Assembly (NCBI GenBank): GCA_022396035.1
Contig: JAIOXO010000005.1
Coordinates: forward strand, 16,567 to 80,566
Length of the DNA stretch: 64,000 nucleotides
Origin: Actinomycetes bacterium
GTDB taxonomy: Bacteria > Actinomycetota > Humimicrobiia > Humimicrobiales > Humimicrobiaceae
Direction: 5' to 3'
Both the position numbers and the translations under genes were made by a program. This document shows, in pieces, positions 42,055-50,492 of the stretch (the stretch's first letter is position 1; every line of letters begins with the position of its first letter). A model generated the notes under the pieces. It had not been told where the DNA came from. It ran no database searches and worked only from the letters and a program-made list of their open reading frames with translations.

Positions 42055-42345
42055 TTGTCATATAAGCTGAAAAAGATATTGGTATCATGTGGAACAGGAG
42101 TAGTAGCCAGCTCATTTATTGCTCAGGAAATCAGAAGCATACTTAATGAAACCAGACTGGATGCCGAGATTATGGAGTGTAAGGCTGCAGATATTGAAAA
42201 TTTATACCAGGATGTAGACATAATCGTATCCACTACTCAATTACCGCCTAAAATTTCCCGGCCTCAGATAAGCGGGATTCCGTTCATAACTGGAAACCAG
42301 ATAGGCGAAGCCAAGCAAAAACTTATAGATCTATTAAGGGATTAA
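42055..42345 (+). CDS. PTS IIB component, galactitol (SgcB/GatB) type, stand-alone
   Basis: A 96-residue IIB protein of the galactitol family. The phosphocysteine C12 is in the loop SCGTGVVASSF. VSTTQLPPKI near residue 60 and the C-terminal helix are typical. Start TTG 42055 has GGAGAACAGG upstream. No IIA or IIC gene adjoins; rpe follows 2 bases after the stop. EI and HPr genes lie 2.2 kb downstream. It may work with remote transport subunits or have a regulatory role. Confidence 0.8.
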   Translation: MSYKLKKILVSCGTGVVASSFIAQEIRSILNETRLDAEIMECKAADIENLYQDVDIIVSTTQLPPKISRPQISGIPFITGNQIGEAKQKLIDLLRD

Positions 42346-42347
42346 AA

Positions 42348-43031
42348 TTGGATTTAAAAGGTAAAGTGAAGACTTCCTTTTCCATATTGAACTGTGATTT
42401 TTATAATCTGTCGGAGCAGCTTATACAGGCAGAACAGGCGAAGGTAGATATGCTGCATCTGGACATAATGGACGGCCATTTTGTACCCAACCTCTCCATT
42501 GGCCCCCAGGTGGTAAGCAGTCTTCGAAAGAGGTTTGATCTTTTTTTTGATGTTCATCTGATGGTAGACAATCCAGACAGCCTGGTGGATTCATTTATTG
42601 ACAGCGGAGCGGATCTGATTACCGTGCATGCCGAGGTATCCCCTCACTTACAGCGCACTCTTTCTTATATAAAGGATTGTGGCAAAAAGGCAGGAGTGGC
42701 CCTGAATCCCTCTACCCCCCTATGCTGCCTGGAAAATGTAATGGGTCAGCTGGATTTGATTATGATTATGACTGTAAATCCTGGGTTCGGAGGACAGGAA
42801 TTTATTCCCGGGATGGTGGACAAGATAAGCAGAACTGCAGAACTGATAAAAGATTACCGTACAAAATATGATAAGAAAAAACTTATAGAAATCGAGGTGG
42901 ACGGGGGCATTGACTTAAAAACGGCAGCCAGAGTAGTTTCTGCAGGGGCAACTGTTCTGGTAATGGGTACTGCCTTGTGCAATTCCGGTGATATAGCAGG
43001 TTATCTAAACCAGGTAAGAGAAACACTGTAG
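42348..43031 (+). CDS. rpe: Ribulose-phosphate 3-epimerase
   Basis: Interconverts ribulose 5-phosphate and xylulose 5-phosphate. 227 residues, TIM barrel. Motifs: SFSILNCDF at the start, HLDIMDGHFVPNLSIGP near residue 38 with the metal His and catalytic Asp, FDVHLMVDNP near 66, MTVNPGFGGQEF near 140 and the second catalytic Asp in VDGGI near 182. Start TTG 42348, close behind the IIB gene, so the two are one operon. Alternative: a related allulose or D-allulose-phosphate epimerase is less likely. Confidence 0.93.
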   Translation: MDLKGKVKTSFSILNCDFYNLSEQLIQAEQAKVDMLHLDIMDGHFVPNLSIGPQVVSSLRKRFDLFFDVHLMVDNPDSLVDSFIDSGADLITVHAEVSPHLQRTLSYIKDCGKKAGVALNPSTPLCCLENVMGQLDLIMIMTVNPGFGGQEFIPGMVDKISRTAELIKDYRTKYDKKKLIEIEVDGGIDLKTAARVVSAGATVLVMGTALCNSGDIAGYLNQVRETL

Positions 43032-43341
43032 AATCTCTAACAGAGAGACCTCCTATAATATTGGTGTCTTCGTTTATAATAATTGTCCACTATAATTGGT
43101 GAAATGATTATTATGTTTAATGTTTCATCAAAATTAAAAAGTGTGTATGTATCTTTTTTTTAACTCAACATTAAGACTGTTGAGAATCAAATGGTCATAA
43201 TAGCAGGTTATGACTGGGTTAAAGTTAAAGAAGTTTGCCTATTGTTATCTACTTAGTTTGCTCCAGATGAGAGAGCTAATAAGGTTAAATATCTAGAGTT
43301 AGTATTTTAAAATCAGCCAGATATATTATAAGATGATATTT
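43032..43341. other. Non-coding or decayed stretch between rpe and the tRNA-like relic
   Basis: About 310 AT-rich bases without a credible gene. One frame on the plus strand from 43150 on reads plausible peptide pieces interrupted by three stops (TAG, TAA, TAA), so decayed coding DNA is possible. A small stem TCTCT/AGAGA sits just after the rpe stop but has no T run. I see no insertion-sequence ends. Confidence 0.35.
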
Positions 43342-43344
43342 GGT

Positions 43345-43434
43345 GGCCCTATGATGAAATTGGAAGACATGATAGATTGGCAGTCTATTGGGGAACTTAT
43401 CCGCGTGTCGATTCGAATCTGGCTAGGGGAACCA
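43345..43434 (+). pseudogene. tRNA-Leu-like relic (class II tRNA fold, degenerate)
   Basis: The stretch can be threaded onto a class II tRNA: acceptor arm 43345-43351 with 43424-43430 (5 of 7 pairs), T8 and G9, D stem ATG/CAT around the leucine-type loop AAATTGGAAGA, anticodon stem ATAGA/TCTAT (perfect), long variable arm (43389-43406), T loop TTCGAAT, and a 3' CCA at 43432-43434. The anticodon loop TTGGCAG gives GGC, which is not leucine. The T stem has two G-U pairs and one mismatch. It is likely a decayed tRNA or a tRNA-like attachment remnant. The same bases also give an open frame, so chance cannot be excluded. Confidence 0.4.
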
Positions 43435-43441
43435 GTAAATT

Positions 43442-43714
43442 TTAATATACATCATCATGTTTTCCAATATCAATCGGGATTATCGTGTTTTCTTCAATAA
43501 TGAAATCAATGCATATCCTATATGAGATATTAATTGAAACTGAATATAAATCTGATAATTTACCTTTTAATTTATGCAAGCGAAGTGATGGGTGAAATAC
43601 ATTTATTTCGATTAACTTTAAAGTCTTTTCGTATTGAGAAATAATTTCAGGGTGGTATTTTAAAAACTTTTTGGCTCTCTTAATATATGTTTCAGTATAT
43701 ATTATTTTATTCAC
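43442..43714 (-). CDS. RelE/ParE-family toxin
   Basis: 90 residues of the RelE/StbE-like mRNA-interferase or ParE fold: YIKRAKKFLKYHPEII near the start, HPSLRLHKLKG near residue 40, then SVSINISYRICIDFI, and a closing IDIGKHDDVY typical of the family (G-x-HDxVY). The start overlaps the antitoxin gene by 8 bases. The locus is AT-rich compared with its neighbours, suggesting acquisition. Target (ribosome-bound mRNA or gyrase) is not decidable by eye. Confidence 0.85.
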   Translation of the reverse strand: MNKIIYTETYIKRAKKFLKYHPEIISQYEKTLKLIEINVFHPSLRLHKLKGKLSDLYSVSINISYRICIDFIIEENTIIPIDIGKHDDVY

Positions 43715-43964
43715 CGGTTATTCTTCTAATGTGTTCCTCAACAGATTCTTCAATAAATTTGCCATTTTCCATATCTTTTCTTGATTCGATAAGGGCAATT
43801 TCAAGTTCGCATTCTCTCAAGCTATTATATGCTGCAATAGGTAAAACGACATATTTACTCTTTCCTCTTACAGTAATAATAACTTCGTTGTCACTTGAGG
43901 TCGCATCTCTTAATGCTGTAGCACCTCTTTGTTTTAATTCGTTTGCTGTTAATATTTTTACCAT
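43707..43964 (-). CDS. Phd/YefM-type antitoxin
   Basis: 85 residues: N-terminal DNA-binding part MVKILTANELKQRGATALRDA, then VRGKSKYVVLPIAAYNSLRE typical of Phd/YefM antitoxins, and an acidic, probably disordered C-terminus (ENGKFIEESVEEHI) that would wrap the toxin. It precedes and overlaps the RelE/ParE-like toxin gene. A ribosome site AGGAG lies upstream, within a candidate operator. Confidence 0.88.
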   Translation of the reverse strand: MVKILTANELKQRGATALRDATSSDNEVIITVRGKSKYVVLPIAAYNSLRECELEIALIESRKDMENGKFIEESVEEHIRRITGE

Positions 43965-43976
43965 AATATTACTCCT

Positions 43977-44000
43977 TTTAGTACTTTAAATAATACTAAA
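43977..44000 (-). promoter_or_regulatory. Inverted repeat upstream of the antitoxin gene (candidate autoregulatory operator)
   Basis: TTTAGTA (43977-43983) and TACTAAA (43994-44000) form a 7-base inverted repeat with a 10-base spacer, 13 bases before the antitoxin ATG. Phd-type antitoxins usually bind such palindromes in their own promoter. Confidence 0.55.
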
Positions 44001-44129
44001 TAATATACTTTTGTCAATTACTGCAAAAAATTTATTTTCAACTTTAATAATTCATTAAGAAATTGATTCGAGATTTCATCTGTTGGGGAAGCCATTAATC
44101 CTAAATATACATGTCGCCAATCTTCTTAA

Positions 44130-44172
44130 ATGTTCATAAGATGTGAACTAATAGTTTATAACCCATGAACAT
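44130..44172 (+). promoter_or_regulatory. Repeated TGTTCA/TGAAC half-sites upstream of the HTH gene
   Basis: ATGTTCAT (44130-44137) is an inverted match to ATGAACAT (44165-44172), with a further TGAAC at 44144-44148 between. They sit 23 bases before the small winged-helix gene and could be its own operator. No independent support. Confidence 0.35.
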
Positions 44173-44194
44173 TACTTAATAAAGACTAAAATAA

Positions 44195-44410
44195 ATGCAT
44201 AAAATTTTTTTAACTCCTGAAAGATTAAAAATTATAAAATATGTAATCTTTAAAGAAGGTCCATTAAGCGCAAACGCGGTGGCAGGTGATCTAAACTTAA
44301 GCAAAGGGTTGGTTTCTAAATACTTAGAATTGTTGCTACAAAAGAAAATTACTAATAGGTCAAAGGGAAAATACTTTGTACCTATTAGCTTATTATGTCC
44401 CTTAAATTAA
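44195..44410 (+). CDS. Small winged-helix DNA-binding protein (possibly truncated)
   Basis: 71 residues: a single helix-turn-helix (LSANAVAGDLNLSKGLVSKYLELLLQ in two parts, about residues 24-49) and a wing (KKITNRSKGKYFVP). The sequence resembles the N-terminal DNA-binding module found in front of minimal nucleotidyltransferase domains. Here the frame stops right after the wing (SLLCPLN), so it may be a fragment of a longer protein. It lies alone in the AT-rich patch with the toxin-antitoxin genes. Confidence 0.6.
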   Translation: MHKIFLTPERLKIIKYVIFKEGPLSANAVAGDLNLSKGLVSKYLELLLQKKITNRSKGKYFVPISLLCPLN

Positions 44411-44548
44411 TCAGCAATCTCGTCAGTGGTCAGGACAATTTTTTAAAAATTCTTAATATATAATTTCATACTTCATAATACCTTTAATATTAAGTTTTAA
44501 TTCTGACCTATTATTTACCACACATTAAGGCTTAATTTATCCTTCTGG
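44411..44548. other. AT-rich gap after the HTH gene
   Basis: 138 bases with no frame, hairpin or repeat that I can support. It marks the end of the accessory patch before the PTS genes. Confidence 0.4.
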
Positions 44549-46348
44549 TTACAAAGTTTCACACTTACTTTTTTTCTTGATGTCCTTAAAAAGCTCTTCT
44601 ATCTGATCTTTAGTGTCCAGCTTCAGTGCTTTTCTGGCCAATCTATTTGCCGCTTTTGGTTCGCTAGATTCAAGTATTTTCTTAACCCGGTAGTAGTTTC
44701 GCAACCCCACACTGAAACTGCTTATACCCAGGCCTACCAGCAGAGGTATAAAATAGGGATGGGAAGCCACTTCCCCACATATGGCAACCTGTTTCTTATG
44801 TTTTTGCGCCCTGCTTATGATGTAATGCAACATTTCCAGGGTAGGCCGGTAAAGAAAATTCTCTTCATCTGAAGGCATATTATTAAACCTGCTGGTAGCA
44901 AAACTTAATGAAAACAGGTCGTTGGTGCCGATGCTAATGCTGCTGGTATGAGATAAAATATAGTCCAGGGAAAATATGGCTCCTGGAGTTTCAATCATGG
45001 CTATTACCGGGATATCCTTTTTAAACTCTATCCCCTCGCGGGATAAATTTTCCTGAACCTGGCCCAGCATGGTTTTGAAGTTTAATATATCTTCCGGTTT
45101 GGAAACCATGGGCAGGGATATAGTTAAATTTCCATAGGCACTGGCCATAAGCATGGCTTTCAGCTGTATCTTCAATATTTTATCTATTCTGGGTTTTATC
45201 TCCTCCCTCTTAAAGGATTGTTTATATAGAAGATTTATCAATGCCTGTTTATCCCCGCTTAAATCCAGCATCCTTAGGGTAACCGGCAATTTCTGGTATG
45301 CAGTAAGGATCCTTTTGTAGTTCTGGTATTGTTTATCCAGGGTCAAGCCCATATCCCCATTTAGTATGGAAAGTTCTGTCCTGAATAATCCTATGCCCTC
45401 TACCCCCATTTCAATGGCCTCCATAGCTTCATTAGTAGAATTAATATTGGCCATTACCTGACATCTGGTACATAACTTTTCTACTGATTTAGCTGATGTA
45501 TTTATAACCGGAGAGCAATAATCCTGATATTTTTTCAGGGTAGACAGGTCAGGGTCTATAACCAGTATTCCCAGTTGGCCGTCCAGTATGGCGGTCTGGT
45601 TGTTTTTAATGCTGCTTAAATCCTGGTCGGCATCAATAAGGTAGGGAATCTTGATAGACTTAATAAGTATGGAAGTATGTGACTCCATACTTCCTTTCTG
45701 GCTCACGATTCCCTTAACCCGGTTAAAATCCATATCAGCAATATCTGTGGGAAAAAGATTCCTGGTGACCATAATCAAAGAGTGCTCACCGGAGCTTTTT
45801 TCAGGTATGGTATCCGGCAGACCGGAAGGCTTAAGGTAGGCCACCAGGCGGTTATAGAGGTCTATAAGATCATAAATCCTGTTCTTGAACTTTTCATTCC
45901 TATTTTTTTTAAGTAACTCAATTCTTTCATTAAACACGATGGATGCCGCCAGGTAGGCGGACACCCGGTAATTTTTAATAATCCTGATTATGTTATCAAA
46001 TATATTGGTATCCTTTAGGGCCAGTATCTGGAAATCAATGATTTCAGAAAATTTTTCACTTATGGTCTTTTTAAGTTTTTCTTTGGCCTCTATAAGGTTT
46101 TCCCCGGAAGATTTAATTGCCTGCTCAAATTTTTTAATTTCTGCAGATATGTCCTGTTCGGTTAGCTTTTTTTGATCAAGGTCCTTTTTTAAGGCTTCCA
46201 TGGTGCCTACATCATCTATGTCCAGGTCATAAAACTCTTTGGACAGGGTCTGAAGCAGGGTTTTCTCTGTTTTAATTCCCGGTTCTGCAACCAGGGTTTT
46301 ACCGATTATGCATCCCTTGCAAACAGTTATCCCTTTTATAACTTCCAT
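44549..46348 (-). CDS. ptsI: Phosphoenolpyruvate-protein phosphotransferase (PTS enzyme I)
   Basis: Transfers phosphate from PEP to HPr. 599 residues. The N-terminal domain holds the phospho-histidine in KGSMESHTSILIK near residue 220 (usual GGxTSHxAI). The PEP-binding barrel has EGIGLFRTEL near 315, VIAMIETPGA near 450, SIGTNDL near 475, and the active-site Cys in ICGEVASHP near 535. The GGRTSH motif is less conserved than in most enzymes I. Lies 2 bases after ptsH. Confidence 0.93.
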   Translation of the reverse strand: MEVIKGITVCKGCIIGKTLVAEPGIKTEKTLLQTLSKEFYDLDIDDVGTMEALKKDLDQKKLTEQDISAEIKKFEQAIKSSGENLIEAKEKLKKTISEKFSEIIDFQILALKDTNIFDNIIRIIKNYRVSAYLAASIVFNERIELLKKNRNEKFKNRIYDLIDLYNRLVAYLKPSGLPDTIPEKSSGEHSLIMVTRNLFPTDIADMDFNRVKGIVSQKGSMESHTSILIKSIKIPYLIDADQDLSSIKNNQTAILDGQLGILVIDPDLSTLKKYQDYCSPVINTSAKSVEKLCTRCQVMANINSTNEAMEAIEMGVEGIGLFRTELSILNGDMGLTLDKQYQNYKRILTAYQKLPVTLRMLDLSGDKQALINLLYKQSFKREEIKPRIDKILKIQLKAMLMASAYGNLTISLPMVSKPEDILNFKTMLGQVQENLSREGIEFKKDIPVIAMIETPGAIFSLDYILSHTSSISIGTNDLFSLSFATSRFNNMPSDEENFLYRPTLEMLHYIISRAQKHKKQVAICGEVASHPYFIPLLVGLGISSFSVGLRNYYRVKKILESSEPKAANRLARKALKLDTKDQIEELFKDIKKKSKCETL

Positions 46349-46350
46349 GA

Positions 46351-46626
46351 TCAGTAATTCCTGAGTTTGGAAAATTTATTCTTAAAAAAATAATGGAGCT
46401 GCTGATTAACCTCTTGCTCATCTTCACCGCTTATACTTACCCCTATAACCTCTCCGTTCTCCACCCCCAGGCTTAAAACTTCAGTAATATTTTTAGCATT
46501 AGCCCTAATGCCATTAAAGGAGAGATATATGTCTGAACTGTAACGGTGACACAGTTCCACCAGCCTGGATGCAGGCCGGGCATGGAGCCCTTCACTGTTT
46601 TTAACTTTAATAGAAATATTTTTCAT
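46351..46626 (-). CDS. ptsH: HPr phosphocarrier protein, lacking the Ser46 site
   Basis: 91 residues. The phospho-accepting H15 is in GLHARPAS. In HPr proteins controlled by HPr kinase, residue 46 is serine (KSIMG); here the place reads AKNITEV, with Asn46. The protein therefore cannot be phosphorylated there and would not support CcpA-type catabolite control. It precedes ptsI in one operon. No complete sugar-specific transporter is in the window. Confidence 0.92.
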   Translation of the reverse strand: MKNISIKVKNSEGLHARPASRLVELCHRYSSDIYLSFNGIRANAKNITEVLSLGVENGEVIGVSISGEDEQEVNQQLHYFFKNKFSKLRNY

Positions 46627-46673
46627 TACACTTACAGATTCTACAACAAAAGTTAAAAAGTGATAAGCAGGGG

Positions 46674-48278
46674 TTATTCTTTCAAGTTTCTGGAAACTCC
46701 ATGCAAAAGGTCGCCGATTCTTTCCAGGTGGAGTATGACATCTGCAAACACTACTCCGGACAGGGGCATGCAGGTTCCTTCCTGCAGCCTTATTAAATGA
46801 CTGGCTCTTACCTTTTCTACTATCTTATCTATTTCTTCTTCTATCTCATCACATTCACGTAAGGCTTCCTGGTTATCATCTACTCCCTCCAGCAGGGTGG
46901 TAAACATCTGGTCTGTTTTGGAAAAAGCTGATTCCAGTTCTTTCTGGGCAGTTTCTGAAAAACTCATATTATTTTCTTCTTTCACCAGGAACAGATAAAG
47001 TATGCTTTCACAATGGTCAGCTGCCCTTTCCAGATCATAAGCCATATGTAAAAAGCTGGTAAGTTTTTTAGAAAGGCTGGCATTAAGTGATTTCTGGGAT
47101 ATCTTGGTAAGATACCTGATTATATCTTCGGTTATGCTGTCCACGGCAGTCTCCCGGTCCAGCACTTTCTCCTCTATTATAGGTTTGCGTACATACATTC
47201 TTTCATGAGCCAGATTCAACATCTCATGGGTAACCTTAGTGACCCTGGCCAGTTCTTTTTTTGCTTGTTCCAAAGCTATGTCCGGGGTCTGAATTAACCT
47301 GGTATCCAGATACAGTGCATTCTTATTAATGGTTATATCCTTGCCGGGGAAAATTTTGGTAACCGCTCTTTCAAAAAGCCCCAAAGCAGGAAAAAGAAGG
47401 GCAGTAGTGATCAGGTTAAACCCGGTATGGATATTGGCTATCTGTCTGGAAATATCACTTCCACTTATCCCTACTATGAAATGCTGAAGCCTAAAACCGT
47501 ACAACAGTATAACGAATACTATGGTACCCACGATATTAAACATTAAATGTGAAAAAGCGGTTCTTTTGGCAGTTATGGTGGTCCTAAGCGAGCTTATCAG
47601 GGCAGTGGAGCAGGTTCCAATATTATCTCCCAGCAATATGGGAATGGCTGCTTCAATAGGCATCAGTCCCTGGCTGGCCAGTGCTAGAAGCAGGCCGATG
47701 GTAGCAGAGCTGCTCTGCAGCAATGTGGTCAGACCAATACCTGCTATGATTCCCAGGAATGGATTTCTGCTGAATATCAGCAGGAAATTTTTAAAAGCCT
47801 CATTGGTCTTTAAAGGAGCCAGTGCTTCTTTCATGATAGTCATACCCAGGAACAATAACCCCAGTCCCAGGATGGCCATACCGATATTCTTATACCTTTT
47901 TTTCCTGCCGAAAAAGTAAAAGCTAAAACCAATGATTATAATGGGCAGGGAAAGCATATCTATGTTAAAGGATATAATCTGGGCAGTAATGGTAGTGCCG
48001 ATGTTTGCCCCCATAATAATGCCAATGGCTTGGCGGAGGGTAAGCAATCCGGCATTAACGAAGCCTACAGTCATTACCGAAGTAGCGCTGCTGCTCTGAA
48101 TAATAACGGTGGTAAAAAGGCCGACCAGCAGGGTGGACCATGATCTTTTGGCCAGTATATTTATAATTGACTTCAGGCGGTTGGAAGTAATTTTCTGCAG
48201 GCTGCCGCTTAGACGGTTTATGCCAAATATAAACAGGGACAATCCTGCAAAAACTTCTATTATTAGCATAAAATACAT
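46674..48278 (-). CDS. Na+/phosphate cotransporter (NptA/YjbB type) with PhoU-like C-terminus
   Basis: 534 residues. The membrane part has two QSSSAT repeats (VIIQSSSATSVMT near residue 63 and TLLQSSSATIGLL near 185), the hallmark of type II Na/Pi cotransporters, with ANIGTT and DNIGTC after them. The C-terminal 190 residues are a cytoplasmic helical PhoU-like bundle. It imports, or in some relatives exports, phosphate with sodium. No other phosphate genes are near. Confidence 0.92.
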   Translation of the reverse strand: MYFMLIIEVFAGLSLFIFGINRLSGSLQKITSNRLKSIINILAKRSWSTLLVGLFTTVIIQSSSATSVMTVGFVNAGLLTLRQAIGIIMGANIGTTITAQIISFNIDMLSLPIIIIGFSFYFFGRKKRYKNIGMAILGLGLLFLGMTIMKEALAPLKTNEAFKNFLLIFSRNPFLGIIAGIGLTTLLQSSSATIGLLLALASQGLMPIEAAIPILLGDNIGTCSTALISSLRTTITAKRTAFSHLMFNIVGTIVFVILLYGFRLQHFIVGISGSDISRQIANIHTGFNLITTALLFPALGLFERAVTKIFPGKDITINKNALYLDTRLIQTPDIALEQAKKELARVTKVTHEMLNLAHERMYVRKPIIEEKVLDRETAVDSITEDIIRYLTKISQKSLNASLSKKLTSFLHMAYDLERAADHCESILYLFLVKEENNMSFSETAQKELESAFSKTDQMFTTLLEGVDDNQEALRECDEIEEEIDKIVEKVRASHLIRLQEGTCMPLSGVVFADVILHLERIGDLLHGVSRNLKE

Positions 48279-48459
48279 ATATTAAAGAAACAGATAAATT
48301 ATAAAGTTTTAGTAATAATAAAAGAGAATAGAAAAAAATTCTATAAGAAATACAAATTTTTTTTGGGTAATTTATTTCAAAGGCTTAATCCCTTTACTGA
48401 CAGCCATAATCATATTAAACTAAATTATATTCAGTAAATTTAATGGGGAGTGAGTTAAC

Positions 48460-49677
48460 ATGCATAAAAAGCTTTATGCGGTACCAGTTTTAATAATCCT
48501 GCTTTTTTTATCCTTGGTTTTTGTATCTGGTTTTTCCTCCAGGGGAGGAGGAGCTATAACCATAACCAATAAGATATCAGATGATCTGTATGCTTTTGGA
48601 AACAGTGTTCAGCTGCTGGAGGATGTGGAACAGGATTTTATAACTGCTGGTGGAAATATAAATGTCCAGGCCAATGTAGGGCAGGATCTGATAGCTTCCG
48701 GCGGAATGCTGGATATTACAGGTAATATTGGGGATGACGCCCGTATTGCCGGAGGGATAGTGAACATCAATTCGGATATCTCTGATGATCTGGTGGTTGC
48801 CGGTGGAAGGGTAACTATTGGAAAAGATGCTACTATCGGTGGAGACCTGGTTATAACCGGCGGAATCCTAAACATAGAAGGCCAGGTAAAAGACAGGGTT
48901 TTTGCAACCGGAGGCAATGTGGTTATTGCTGGACAGATAGGAAAAGATGTAAGGGTGGACCAGGTGGATAGTTTAACTGTTTCCTCCAGTGCCAGTATAG
49001 GCGGCAACCTTTCATATTCCTCCATGCAACCAGCCAGTATTGCTGAGGGTGCAGAGATTTCTGGCCAGTTAGACTTTGAGCAGATTGAGAAAGAAAGAAC
49101 TTTAAGAGAGAAAACCAGGATTGGTGCACCTTTTGCAATTTTTACAGCTACCTATATTGGAGGTAAAATCCTGTCATTTATAAGTTTGTTTGTACTGGGA
49201 ATCCTTCTTATACTGGCCGTGCCCAGGGTGTTTGAGAAATTCAGCCAGAGACTAAGAATATCTCTTGGAAACAGCGTGGGAGCAGGAGCAATAGCCTTTT
49301 TTGGTGTGCCGCTGGCTGTGCTGGTGGTATTTATAATATCCATATTTTTTATGGTTACGGTAATAGGGTCAGGCATTGGACTGCTGCTTATGGGGTTGAA
49401 CCTAATGCTGACTATAGCTTATTTTATCCTGATATACCTGAGTACCATATTTTTAGCTTACCTGCTGGGCAAATCTATATTCTCCCGTTCTTCGATTAAT
49501 CTCGATCTTTACGGGTGGAAGGTACTGGCTTATCTGGTGGGCCTGGCAATTATAAGTATTGCTTTTGCCATACCATTTATTGGCTGGCTGGCCAGAATAG
49601 CAGCTATAATGTTTGGCCTGGGAGGCTTATTCCTGGTGATAAAGGATTGGCTGGCCGGATTATCTAATAAGGCTTAA
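48460..49677 (+). CDS. Membrane protein with N-terminal bactofilin-like beta-helix domain
   Basis: 405 residues: signal or anchor (about 1-25), then a repetitive beta-helix of 10-12-residue turns (NISDD, GGNINV, GGMLDI, GGIVNI, GGRVTI, GGILNI) over about residues 35-190, which resembles polymer-forming bactofilin domains, then four membrane helices in the C-terminal half (230-395). Such proteins are thought to be scaffolds at the envelope. The ATG has GGGGAG upstream. A strong terminator follows. Confidence 0.75.
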   Translation: MHKKLYAVPVLIILLFLSLVFVSGFSSRGGGAITITNKISDDLYAFGNSVQLLEDVEQDFITAGGNINVQANVGQDLIASGGMLDITGNIGDDARIAGGIVNINSDISDDLVVAGGRVTIGKDATIGGDLVITGGILNIEGQVKDRVFATGGNVVIAGQIGKDVRVDQVDSLTVSSSASIGGNLSYSSMQPASIAEGAEISGQLDFEQIEKERTLREKTRIGAPFAIFTATYIGGKILSFISLFVLGILLILAVPRVFEKFSQRLRISLGNSVGAGAIAFFGVPLAVLVVFIISIFFMVTVIGSGIGLLLMGLNLMLTIAYFILIYLSTIFLAYLLGKSIFSRSSINLDLYGWKVLAYLVGLAIISIAFAIPFIGWLARIAAIMFGLGGLFLVIKDWLAGLSNKA

Positions 49678-49710
49678 GCAATAGAAATAAAATGTAAATA
49701 GAAAAAAGAT

Positions 49711-49739
49711 AAATAGCCCTGTAATTTACAGGGCTATTT
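49711..49739. terminator. Bidirectional terminator between the bactofilin-like gene and ferredoxin
   Basis: A near-perfect palindrome, AAATAGCCCTGTAA with TTACAGGGCTATTT (49711-49739), preceded by an A-rich and followed by a T-containing run. It separates two convergent genes and fits a terminator on both strands. Confidence 0.85.
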
Positions 49740-49774
49740 AATGAATGAATATTATATTTTAATCCCCAGACCTA

Positions 49775-49966
49775 TCAGTCAACTATAATCGCTTCAGTGG
49801 GGCAGCTTTCTTCTGCTTCCTGGATGCACTCTTCGTCACTCTCATCATAATCGGTCTTGATTAATTCCACGATATCCTTGTCTTCATTAAGCTTAAAAAT
49901 ATCAGGGCAAGTTTCTTCACAAAGTCCGCAACCGGTGCAGAGTTCTTCATCTATTCTTACTTCCAT
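49775..49966 (-). CDS. Small [4Fe-4S] ferredoxin
   Basis: 63 residues. The cluster motif CTGCGLCEETCP lies at residues 10-21 and a final SCPTEAI near 55 gives the fourth ligand. The extra cysteine pair (C20, C47) is like single-cluster ferredoxins with a disulfide. It is very acidic (DESDEECIQEAEE), as expected for an electron carrier. It has its own AGGTTG-type ribosome site and stands alone. Confidence 0.93.
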   Translation of the reverse strand: MEVRIDEELCTGCGLCEETCPDIFKLNEDKDIVELIKTDYDESDEECIQEAEESCPTEAIIVD

Positions 49967-50087
49967 TTACAACCTTTCTTTCAATATTAATTAATTTATA
50001 TATAGGATACATTTATGTAATATACAAAATTTTCAGGGGTAATTCAATAAATTTTTATTTATTTTTTATTTGTTAATTTTGACTGAA

Positions 50088-50489
50088 ATGTTTAATATAA
50101 ATGTCACTATGGGAAGTGCTATAAATCTTTTGGTAAAAGGTAAAAACATAAAGTTCAAACTGAATAATACCCGGACAGCTTCCAGGCTGGAGACGGTCCT
50201 GCCCCTGGAAGCGAATGCACAGAAATGGGGTAATGAAATTTATTTTTCTATTCCCCTTGAACACCAGCTGGAGCAGGGCAGGGAAATACTTAAGGCTGGA
50301 GATATTGCCTTCTGGCCTCCCGGGCAGGCCTTTTGTATATTTTTTGGTAAAACACCGGCGAGCACAGATCAAAGACCCCGGGCGGCCAGCCCGGTCACAG
50401 TTCTGGGCCATATAGCTGATGTAGGGGATATAGATAAATTAAAGGAAATAGAACAGGGACAAATTATCAAGCTAAAACTGGCCCCTTAA
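50088..50489 (+). CDS. Cyclophilin-like fold protein (TM1367 type)
   Basis: About 130 residues of the small cyclophilin-like family known from TM1367. Blocks NIKFKLNNTRTAS, LPLEANAQKWGNEIYFSIPL, GDIAFWPPGQAFCIFFGKTP and ASPVTVLGHI are diagnostic. Function unknown; despite the fold it lacks peptidyl-prolyl isomerase residues. The start is unclear: ATG 50088, ATG 50109 and a TTG at 50070 are all in frame and none has a clear ribosome site. It is convergent with the EamA gene, 3 bases apart. Confidence 0.82.
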   Translation: MFNINVTMGSAINLLVKGKNIKFKLNNTRTASRLETVLPLEANAQKWGNEIYFSIPLEHQLEQGREILKAGDIAFWPPGQAFCIFFGKTPASTDQRPRAASPVTVLGHIADVGDIDKLKEIEQGQIIKLKLAP

Positions 50490-50492
50490 CCG

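Noticed and set aside
43333..43495. Open frames across the tRNA-like segment as a gene
   Set aside because: Upstream in-frame stops and absence of a start or ribosome site argue against a functional gene; listed instead as possible decayed DNA with a tRNA-like fold.
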